Origin: Ichthyophonus hoferi
Lineage: Eukaryota; Opisthokonta; Ichthyosporea; Ichthyophonida; Ichthyophonidae
Length of the DNA stretch: 48,361 bases
Assembly: GCA_002751075.1 (NCBI GenBank)
Contig: NAOQ01000074.1
Span: forward strand, 98,475-146,835
Reading direction: 5' to 3'
Positions 18,406 through 27,582 of the stretch are shown here, one piece after another. A program made the position numbers and the translations under genes. Position 1 is the first letter of the stretch; each line of letters opens with the position of its first letter. The notes beneath the pieces were generated by a model. The model ran no database searches and had not been told where the DNA came from. It saw nothing but the letters and a program-made list of their open reading frames with translations.

Positions 18406-19024
18406 GATCATAATTGTGAGGATAATTTTAACATTTAGGCGTAAATTTAGTGGAAGTATACGAATATTAATATCTACATTGTAATGGTTGGAACAATTTG
18501 CAAGGATAGATTGTAAAGATATCGGGAGATAGTGATACCGAGACTCCTCCAAGCCACAATGGCAAATAACTTAGGATCGAGCACTTAAAATCAACAGGAA
18601 GCCAAAGCAATCTAACGTCTACATTGAAAGATTAACTGAAGAGTGTCGATTCTATTTTACCTTCATCACAATATTATTAATATTGCTTTTATTAGTATTA
18701 GTACTAAGTATTGTTATATTAATAATATATCATTAGATATATGTTTATTTTGCTACATAGCTTTATATAATTGTGTTTCTATCTATATAAAAATGTATTG
18801 CACCATATTCCATTATATTCCAGTGAATACATCACATTGTATTATATATGTATATAAATGTTAGGTGATTGTTTTGTATAATATTTGATTATACCTCATT
18901 AAAATATATTGTACTATAGTATTTGATATATATGTAAATAATATACTATATATTTGATAAAATTAAATTGTATTATATTATATTACATATTTGTGAAATG
19001 GAATTGTATTAGATTGTGTTCCAA

Positions 19025-19505
19025 TCTATTTTGTGGGAAATAATGGGTAGACAAGAGGATTTCTGTGACCTATATTCGTTTAAAGGAAGATAGTATATCA
19101 AATTAATAAGTATTTAAATGTGCTCCTTTGCATACACGTAGTACATATATATTAATATATATTGTTATCATTTAGCAAGTCAGCAGAAGTTGAGGACTAG
19201 ACCCAGAGGGTTGATAAGACTGGGTGATCACAATTAGTTGGGCAGCCAGTTGTTGGCTGATGGCCCAGTGACTGTGCTTTTGAAGCTAAGGCTCCAAGTT
19301 GCCCCAACACAAGTAAGGACTGCATGGTCTCCTCTTGGCAGTTGCGAAAATTTAAAGACATTAGTAAAATATTCTAGACTTGTCTTAGATAGGATAGCTG
19401 AGCTATGAAGTTTTCAAAACACCAAAGATGATCTGAAGTGGTTTATATGACTACAGAATTGTTGTCATTGGCTGGTTACATTTTGATTGATCATTTTAAT
19501 GATAT
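19025..19505 (+). repeat. Interspersed repeat family 1, copy B (with insertion)
   Basis: Inverted relative to copy A, about 620 bases away. Starts at GGGTAGACAAGAGGATTTCT and ends at GGCTGGTTACATTTTGATTG. An extra segment of about 170 bases (near 19180-19370), absent from A and C, sits before GACTTGTCTTAG and has its own near-inverted ends GTTGGGCA and TGCCCCAAC. Confidence 0.65.
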
Positions 19506-20487
19506 TTGGTTCCTATTGGAAAAAAATCAGAGATACCCTGTGATCGGCGTTTACCAATCTGAAATGCTTTTTTGATTGGCAGAATTTTATAACTATATAT
19601 CTATATTAGTAACTAATGCATTGTATTTAATTATTTTATATTATATACGATATATACATTTGATATATCACATTAAATTGTTAATAAAATAAAACAATAA
19701 TATATATATATTTATATATATAATAAATTATTCCGTTTAATACTTGACGAACCGCATGACATTTTATCTATAATCTAATCTCGAATCTACATAAGAATAT
19801 AGATCTAATTCACGACCAGTGCACGCTCTCGCTCCCTTTCTTTATCTATATATATTATCTCCCATAATTGCCTACAGTTATATCTACAGCCTACCTATTC
19901 TCTTACTAAACTGTGTTAGTATTGGTAAGATATCTTTAACGCAGCCTCTATGTGGCTGGATTAAAGCGTTGGGGTGATGGGAAGGGTTGGCTTGGTTGTG
20001 TGTAAAAGTGCATGAGGAAGCTCAGAGATAAAAGGGTCGGACTAATACAGTTAGGCATTTTAGAGTGTGTGAGATATTTTATGTTATACAGCGGGAAACC
20101 TATGTAACTAGGTGTGCTGTCAGGTTAGGAGAGGTGAGAATTATTAGAGAGTATTAGGATACCATGGTGCTGCTATTAACGTAAATATGTTCCAATAGTT
20201 ATAGGAATGACTGGAATGTGTGGGGATAGTGTGATGGGGAGGAGGCATGAAATGAAGGGGAATGGGTGTTAGTGTGCTGGATAGCTAATAGAATTTAAAT
20301 AAGTGTGTTATGAGATATTGCCCAATTAATAATTAATCATGATACTAGTAATAATAATAATAATAGTAAGAATAATACAATAATATAGCACAATCAATAC
20401 AAATAAGTAATCAAACAATATTTACTTTTAATAATAAGATCAGAATTTAGATCAGGCAAACAAACACGATAAAGATACACAAAAATA

Positions 20488-20590
20488 ATAATCATAGCAT
20501 AACAACATAATATAACAACCTATTATAACATAGCATAACATAATATAACGTCATAACATATCATAATATATCATACCATAACATAACAAG
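20488..20590. repeat. Degenerate (CATAA/TATAA)n array just upstream of CCDC124
   Basis: About 100 bases of five-base units (CATAA, TATAA, CATAT) ending some 50 bases before the CCDC124 start codon, so it lies in the promoter or 5' UTR. Confidence 0.7.
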
Positions 20591-20641
20591 ACTGTATGTC
20601 ACTGACAACAATAGTGTTTATGCAGACAAACATACATCAAT

Positions 20642-23320
20642 ATGGCGCCCAAGCGTAATACAAATGAAAAGGTTGTGGCAGCTAGAGAGAGAGATGCTGC
20701 TAAGAAGGAAGAGCAGAAAACTAAAGCACAGAAAGAGAAAGAGGATAAGATGTGGGAGGATAATGATAAGAACCTAGCCAAGAAAAGTGCTAAGAAGGTG
20801 GGTTGGTAGATGGATGTATGCATATATGTATGTTTGATTTTATAGTATATATATATATGTGTGCTTATACTATAAATAAGTATATGCATTGATGTAGACT
20901 ATAGCTATGCATTCTAACCTACTGTAACCGGGGATATAGGATGCGGAGGCTAAAAAGAAGGAAGAGGCACTAGCTCGTAAGGCAGAAGCAAAAGCCTTGT
21001 TAGAAAAGGAAATGACCAATCTTAAGGTGAGACAGTGATATACTATCATATATTATCTTTCCTTACTTATTGTCTTGATAGTTATGCCACATCATATACA
21101 TATTATATATACTTGCTTTTAGGTATTGTACTATGCCGTATTATATTATACTACATTACATTATATTTAATTACACTACACCACACCATATTTTTTTGCG
21201 TTATATTTTATTAAGCTACACTACGCTACATTGTATATTATTTTTATGATATTAAACTATACCACACTATATTGTGTTATGTTGTATTATATTATACTCC
21301 ATTACACTACATCATATTATGCTATACTGCATATCATGTTATTATTATATTAAACTACACCACACCATGCTATGCTACATTGCATGATATTATATCATAT
21401 TATATTATCTTGTACTACACCATACTATATCATATTCTATTAAAATCATGGTAAGTCTTTACCTCCCCTTCCCCGCCTTTCCATTATCCCCTTTCTCCTC
21501 ATCATATTCACCGGCACCCACCTTATATACATACATCTTTCTAAACTATACGGTAAGCCAATAATATATTTTGTCCTTTTATCATTACCCCTGGGGGGGT
21601 GGGGCAATAGAAAGGAAAAACAAGGTCGATAATACTATGGTATGGTAATACAGTATGTATGATATTATATATGTTAATATACATGATCATACAATAGGAT
21701 ACACTATAACAAAAAAGAAATAAAGATAAATGCGAAGTGTATATACATACACGTATAGGTATGATAGCGCACCACTACGTGATGTGTAGTATATTACAGG
21801 ATTAACCATAGGGGGACAGGCGGGCAAAGCTGCCAGCGAAGCAAACAAGGCCACCCGTCACCATATAGAGAGTAATAGGGCTAAGTTAGAGTTAGAGCGA
21901 CTAAGGAATCTTGAGAAGGAGAGGTTGGCTAAGAAGAATGTGACCGTCCAGGAGTTTACCAATGAGAACATGTAATCACCCTCCCCCTCTCCGTCCCCCC
22001 TTTCTCTTCTTATTATTTCTCACTCCGTCTCGCTCCCTCTCACTACCTCTTCTCCCTCGTTCTTTCTTACTTTCATATGTCTTTCCCCCCTACCTATCAC
22101 TTTCTCTTTCTCTTTCCCTCGCAGATGTAGTACATATATTTATATTTTTTTTACAAGTGCATCCATTTTTTATCTGCGCTGTTGAGGGCCATACATCACC
22201 AAATATATACTATAGACGGATATACCCTATATTTTGTATTTGCTCTAATATCTTATGTTTCATCTATTTTTATTTTTATTTTTTAAACAAAACGATACAA
22301 ATGAGATTATATTATATTATATTATTATTATTATTACGATTATCACTATTGGTATTTTTATTACTGCTATTATTACTATTATTATTATCCATGCCAATAT
22401 ATATCATGTACATATACTACTGCATTAAAATCCTTCCACCATCCTTACCACCATATACTAATCTCTTAATATTTACATTTGCTATGCCAATTTTCTTAAT
22501 TTTAAACCTCAGTAATTTTATTTCTACCATGTAGCTATCAATTTAGGTTGAACCAAGTAGAAGTGAGCACTGATTACATTTTATATATACATGATTTGTA
22601 TGCATATATGCATGTATGTAATATAGATTATATATAAATTTAGTACTACCAAAGGCAATCAATTTTGACACCCCTATAGGAACCGACAGGTTGGTGAGAT
22701 GATCAAAGAAGGCCATGTGGTTGCCACCACCCTAGACGAGGCTATTGAGCAATTAACAGTTAAAGATCCCATAGATAAAAATCCTGAGCGTAGGATGAAG
22801 GTAAGAATTAATTGGTGTACAGACTATTTTGCGCACTCTCTCCCTCTTATTTCTATTCCTTTCTATTCCTTTGTTCACGATTGCTCCATTTTTATTTTTA
22901 TATTATCTACGGATTTTACATTCATTTTTTCACATTCATTTGCTTATAATGGTATATTATGATGTATAATATGCTGTAACATGATATTTTACGATGTGGT
23001 TTGTTATGATATTTTATGATATAGTATGATATATTTTGTGATTTAATATACCATTTTATGATATGCTATGATTTTTTAGAATACATTATGAACATTATGA
23101 TATGTTAATATGACTTGCTATACTTTATGCACTCAATTACTTCCTTATCCCTCTCCCTATCTCTTCCTTCCAGGCCCTCCATGCAGCGTACTTAGACAGA
23201 CGTATACCTGAACTTAAGATTGAATACCCCGGGCTGAGGCTTAGTCAATTGAAAGAGATTGTATGGAAAGAGTGGCAGAAGAGCCCTGAGAATCCTTTCA
23301 ACCAGGGACAGCTGGAATAG
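20642..23320 (+). CDS. CCDC124: CCDC124 (ribosome-associated coiled-coil protein, Lso2 relative)
   Basis: Exons 20642-20797, 20940-21026, about 21812-21971, 22680-22800 and 23174-23320 give about 223 residues, the same length as human CCDC124. The N-terminal two thirds is a very charged Lys/Glu/Ala helix (MAPKRNTNEKVVAARERDAA, MWEDNDKNLAKK). The C-terminal domain is conserved: NRQVGEMIKEGHVVATTLDE, AIEQL, NPERRMK, then ALHAAYLDRRIPELK, GLRLSQLKEIVWKEWQKSP and NPFNQ. In yeast and animals this family binds idle 80S ribosomes and helps them restart translation. Exon 3 is read in one frame only (GGQAGKAASEANKATRHHIE). However, donor AAG^GTGAGA is phase 0 while both available acceptors (after 21799 or 21811) need phase 1, so one base is unaccounted for. 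Possible causes are a miscount in the G run at 21811-21815, an unseen microexon or a real frameshift. Confidence 0.95.
21121..21445. repeat. Degenerate pentanucleotide array in CCDC124 intron 2
   Basis: Over 300 bases in which ATTAT, ACTAC, ATTAC and ACCAC units follow each other with a five-base period, interrupted by T runs. The intron also has TTGCTTTTAG^GTATTG at 21121, an acceptor directly abutting a donor. Confidence 0.6.
21975..22126 (+). repeat. Pyrimidine-rich tract in CCDC124 intron 3
   Basis: About 150 bases of nearly pure C/T begin directly after the donor GTAATC and end in CCCTCGCAG, which itself looks like an acceptor. Confidence 0.8.
22949..23085. repeat. Degenerate (TATGA)n array in CCDC124 intron 4
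   Basis: TATGA, TATTT and TGATA units with five-base spacing across most of the intron. Confidence 0.6.
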
Positions 23321-23694
23321 ACCTCTTTTCACTTTACCTATAACCTTGTAGATACACATGCTCTCCATTATTTCAATTAACCATTACTTATCTTATTGAT
23401 GCAAATGCAACATAAAGTAGATCTCGCAGGAGGAGCATAGATGTATTGTACCCACTACAACCATCTATAAGCCCAGGCATTGGTGAACGTACCATTGGAG
23501 ATAGTACAACGAGGATATATGAATAATATATTTATAAATACATACCGTGCTAGATGGCTTGTATCTAAGCTAGCCATGCATACTTTTAACATTTTTGAAC
23601 CACAGTAGAGAACAGCGTGAGGGTATTCGCTTAAAGTTGTTAATGCATTCCCTCCCCTTTGTTGATTTCATATAACGCGTTTTGCGCATATCTT

Positions 23695-23700
23695 AATAAA
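23695..23700 (+). terminator. Poly(A) signal AATAAA of CCDC124
   Basis: Canonical hexamer about 375 bases after the CCDC124 stop codon, preceded by a TTTGTTG stretch. Confidence 0.5.
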
Positions 23701-24188
23701 GAAATGACATAACCATGACACGTGGCAATCACTGCCAACTATCTTCCCTAGTCTACCCAACGAGTCATTCATTACACATTTATCTTTTCCAGTATTACCA
23801 GAATCATCGATTCTGTTTACAATTGTTTTGCCTTACATTACCCATTCTAGGCAGTTTATTAGATTAAATCTCGTATACCTCAATCACAATACCCTACAGT
23901 AAAGGTAACATTAATAACAGGTATGTATGATCGCACAATATATTTTCTCGTAACAGATTACGTTGATATCTCTATCGATGTAGGTCTATATTCTAGTTAT
24001 TATACCATTCATGTTGTATAGCAGCTGACGATCATAATATATGGTAAACAAAAATAAAAGTGTTCTGCAGCTACATTACATAATCACATACGTCGGCCAT
24101 GTCCCTATAAAGACCTCTATACCCTTAATATAGAATATACTATATATAAACTAATTATGACTGACTGACTACTTATAGCAATCTGTGG

Positions 24189-24227
24189 CTAGTGACTTGA
24201 CCAACTCGGGCTCAGGGTCGCCAATTG
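24189..24227 (+). repeat. Short interspersed repeat, copy 2
   Basis: Partner of 9906-9943: CTAGTGACTTGACCAACTCG then GGGTCGCCAATT. It sits about 50 bases from the end of the minus-strand open frame that stops at 24279. Confidence 0.45.
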
Positions 24228-24278
24228 GGTTTGTATAGAAATGTCTTTTGCTAGGTTAGCAATAGCTCTGATCCACTT

Positions 24279-24563
24279 TCAACAGAAGGTTGAGACAAAT
24301 ATGTTATAAGAGAAGGCGTGTATGTTGGGCCCTATCTCTGGATATCTATAGTAGTTATGATTATGTATTAGTTGAGGAGTGATTCCAGCCTTAATACGCT
24401 TTGGTGCAATAGTTCTAATAATACATTGTGAACAATTAGTGAGAAGTGTTAAGTCTGTGTGTAGGTAATAATGGTTGTTATTATTGAAAGTAACTAAACA
24501 ATGCTCTGTATTCTTGATTGGAGAAAGATCAACAGAACGGTGACGCTTATATTCAAGTGCCAT
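24279..24563 (-). CDS. Hypothetical 94-residue protein
   Basis: An uninterrupted frame from ATG at 24563 (MALEYKRHRSVDLSPIKN) to TGA at 24279. It looks less AT-biased than its flanks and has a mixed amino-acid composition rather than the Ile/Tyr/Asn excess of chance frames here. Segments include TFNNNNHYYLH, LLTNCSQCIIRTIAPKRI, KAGITPQLIHNHNYYRYP and a hydrophobic end (NIFVSTFC). The context CTACAATATGG is acceptable for a start. I recognise no family. Two short minus-strand frames 300-530 bases upstream might be other exons of the same gene, but no donor and acceptor pair links them convincingly. It could equally be a remnant of an element. Confidence 0.3.
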   Translation of the reverse strand: MALEYKRHRSVDLSPIKNTEHCLVTFNNNNHYYLHTDLTLLTNCSQCIIRTIAPKRIKAGITPQLIHNHNYYRYPEIGPNIHAFSYNIFVSTFC

Positions 24564-24861
24564 ATTGTAGAGTTAACCTTATTTGACAAACACAACACAG
24601 TATATGAATTATCATATTTTTTGTGTAATTATCTGGTATATATTATATTTAATAAATTTCTTTATGTTTATAGAAACAGAAATAAAACATCTGTATTTCT
24701 TGTATTCGAGCATTCGAAGCTAGTCTACCAAATCAACTCTAATATATATTTATCCGCCCTGTACTAGATTCATTATTGTTTTTGTTTATTCATTCTCGTC
24801 AGGTATGGCTTCCAGAGCCAGACCATTGGAGATTTTAATCTTATGCATACAATACACTAAT

Positions 24862-25099
24862 TCAGGGAAATATGCGCGTCAAAGGCATTTCGACGTAGTA
24901 TATAACCACTTCACTCATACCATTCAATTGTGCTTGTGAAAATGTGTTTTTATGGGCTCCACACATAGCATAGCACATCGCTGGGGTTAGACAAGTTGAT
25001 CTTAGGTGTGGTATGGCTGCGTCGTACCATTTCCGGATTGCTGGCGCGAATAGGGGCCAATACCTCCTCACAGATCGTACGCTTAGGGACATCAGCCAT
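24862..25099 (-). CDS. Hypothetical overlapping minus-strand frames (possible first exon)
   Basis: A locally GC-richer patch is open in two overlapping frames. One starts at ATG 25099 in a good context (CAACAAAATGGCT), begins MADVPKRTICEEVLAP, and stops at 24950 after 49 residues. The other starts at ATG 25092 (MSLSVRSVRRYW) and stays open for 76 codons to 24862. Candidate donors inside are GAG^GTATTGG, ATG^GTACGAC and AATG^GTATGAG. The start context resembles those of SmgGDS (GCAAAATGACA) and CCDC124, so this may be the first exon of a minus-strand gene whose other exons I could not find. The function is unknown. Confidence 0.25.
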
Positions 25100-25135
25100 T
25101 TTGTTGTATTGGATATGTTTTCGGATATTTATCAA

Positions 25136-27582
25136 GAATAATTCACTCGGCTTACAACCTTACTGGATATATAGAACGAATCTGCCAACTGAATCTGCTT
25201 GAGAAACATGTGTTCTTATATAGTTATCTAGATAAGATTAGCATAATATTTTAACCAATACAAAGCGAGATATATCTAATGGATGAGAGTTATACTTACT
25301 ATAGCTATAGGAGATAGTTCACTTCAGGTTATTATCTTTGTATTAGTTATGTAAAATACATATGTTGTCATGATCATTTTTATGTAATTAGTAATGTTAT
25401 TGATTTATTGTCATGGGTACGATCACAAGTCATGCATCTACCAGATCATTATCATTCTCAGCCTCCATCTACCAGACCACTTATAATCGAGGATTTACTT
25501 AATCAGATGTAGACCTCACAACATGCGCATCTCAAACTAAGCAGATTTAATTTTATTACTTTTAAATTGGTCTGTATTTAATAATCAAGAACGCGTTTAA
25601 ACATACGTTCAATACTTCATATCAATATATTATGCAAATAAATAGGTTTTACTTGTATCAAACATTTAATATAATTATTTTTTGTTTATTAATATCAATA
25701 TAGCCCATTGGCACGTACACGTGGCTAAGGACTGTACAGCCAATCGGATTTACCCATATTGTTTGCTGGGATTACGGTCAATGGAATTAATATATTACGT
25801 ATCCGAATTTCACCGCAATAATTGGCCCACGAAAGGACCATTGTAAACTAGCGGTTTACTGGGCTAGGAGTGCCCAATCGCTGTTTAGCTGGAGGAGAGA
25901 TCTACGAGAATATGATAAAAGAGAGAGATATATGAGAACGACGAGAGATGAGATGGTAAAAGAAACCCAAAGATATACACACTTACCAAAAATATCAAAG
26001 TAGATGGGTAGTGGTGTAGATGGGGAACCAAGAATGTAGAAGGGGAATACGTTTCAAGAAATCAATACAGGGAGGATTTTTGTGACCTTGGCTAATTATT
26101 GTAGGTGTCCAACATCAGTTTTAATAAGATAAACCATTATCTCTTTAATGTATCTCTACGGTGGTTAAATGTTGTTTGTTATTTCTGTCTAAAAACCGCC
26201 ATTCATTTATTATAATTTGATTGTAGATGCAAAAGCATCCATATATATTCCGTTTTTTAATATTTATTTATCTCCAGCCTATCAGGGTTCGAATTCAAAC
26301 ACCATCAAGATTTAAAATAACGGTATTCCATCATTTGCAGGTTAGAGGGGTGGTAAAATAGCCACCATCTAGTAGACATTGAAATATTTATTATTTATAT
26401 TTTAATTATTGAGCTTTATTGTAGTCGTTCCGTATTGACAATGAACTAGTCACACTCTGAGGCTTGTTGACTTACATTAATATTATAGTATAATGGCATG
26501 CCTTTCTGTCAAACGTCTTGCATGTGCTATTATTATGTTAGGAATTAAGTAGAGACAAGAACGTTCCTGTAACCTATATTTGCTTACAAGGAGAGGGAAT
26601 ACTAAGTTACGGAGCGTTTCAACGTGTCCCTTGGCATACACAGAATACAAATATTCTAAAACACATTTTTATTATTAAACAAGTCAGTAGGACTTGTCTT
26701 AGGCAGGATGCTTAAGCAATGTGCTATCTGGACCCCACCAAACAAATGATCTGAAATGGCTTATTAATATAGTCATGAGACCTATGCCATTGGCTGGTTC
26801 AATTTTGATCGATCATCTTGTTTGGGAATAACACCATAGTTTGCACTAAATATTTTTTCCAGACAAAACATGAAATAGTAACTGCCAATAGCAGTGAATG
26901 ATTTTAGGCATATCAATAAAGCAATTAATTAAATATCCTTGTTTTAGCATTATATATATTTTAAGGTGACCCACGCAAGCTTTGATCACGAATAGGCCAT
27001 CAGTAATGCTTCATATTTATTATCGTTATGTATTGTATACAAAGGTACGCATTATTGAAATTTAAGGTTGGCAACCTGAACCATCATCACTTGGTGTTTT
27101 GTGGAACATTCAAGATAATAGCGAATAGAAATATCTTCATTATTTTCATGTGGTTCTTGCTGTTGTGAAATGTTTAAGTAGTAGCTATATAATTGGTCTA
27201 CAGAACCTATATATTAAGACATATATTTATCTTTCTTTCCCAAGCACTACACTGGCCTATCAACATGGTAGGTAGGGTTTAGACTGGAATCCTTTTCTTT
27301 AACTTCAACAGTAACCAAATGTTTTTAATTTTTTAGTACGGCCTGGTACAAAAGAGTATCGAGTAGATAAAATCGAAAATAACTTTGTGTGCCAGCATTA
27401 CAGGCAAGTGTGGACTGGTATACTTACATATAAAAGTGTGTACAGAAGTCGGCTTTCCGGTATTCATGTTAATGTATTCTCAACAGAAGCTATTATATCA
27501 TAACAATACAAGCCATTAATATATAGGCTTCAAAAACCCAGCACTGTAAATCTAAACAACACGGATATGATCAGAGCATGAA
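25136..27582. other. Gene-poor spacer before the METAP1 3' end
   Basis: No exon is supported. A purine-rich block lies at about 25890-26050. A strong minus-strand donor-like site, TTTTTG^GTAAGTG, lies near 25980-25995 but follows a frame closed by TGA. Copy C of repeat family 1 lies at about 26535-26825. Confidence 0.5.
26535..26825 (+). repeat. Interspersed repeat family 1, copy C
   Basis: Runs from AAGTAGAGACAAGAACGTTC through CCTGTAACCTATATTTGC, ACGTGTCCCTTGGCATACAC and AGGACTTGTCTTAGGCAGGA to TTGGCTGGTTCAATTTTGAT, collinear with copy A (on the other strand) and copy B without the insertion of B. Confidence 0.65.

Larger units (their letters stand above)
14377..20641. other. Gene-poor 6.2 kb region with decayed repeats
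   Basis: No coding exon could be supported on either strand. It contains four repeat structures described separately: a diverged pair related to 13.6-13.87 kb, the foldback at 16.67-16.95 kb, and three copies of one interspersed family (15.98, 18.1 and 19.0 kb). It also contains AT-rich simple sequence. The last 600 bases before CCDC124 are G-rich then ATAAC-rich. Confidence 0.6.
23321..24278. other. Spacer downstream of CCDC124
   Basis: Holds the CCDC124 3' UTR and its AATAAA. The short repeat shared with the GALT promoter region lies at 24189-24227. No exon is supported. Confidence 0.55.

Noticed and set aside
20596-20641. Upstream ATGs (20596, 20620) before the CCDC124 start
   Set aside because: They are out of frame with CCDC124 and may lie upstream of the transcription start. 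The protein match begins at 20642.
26278-26302. tRNA-like T-arm (GGGTTCGAATTC)
   Set aside because: No A box or cloverleaf could be fitted upstream.
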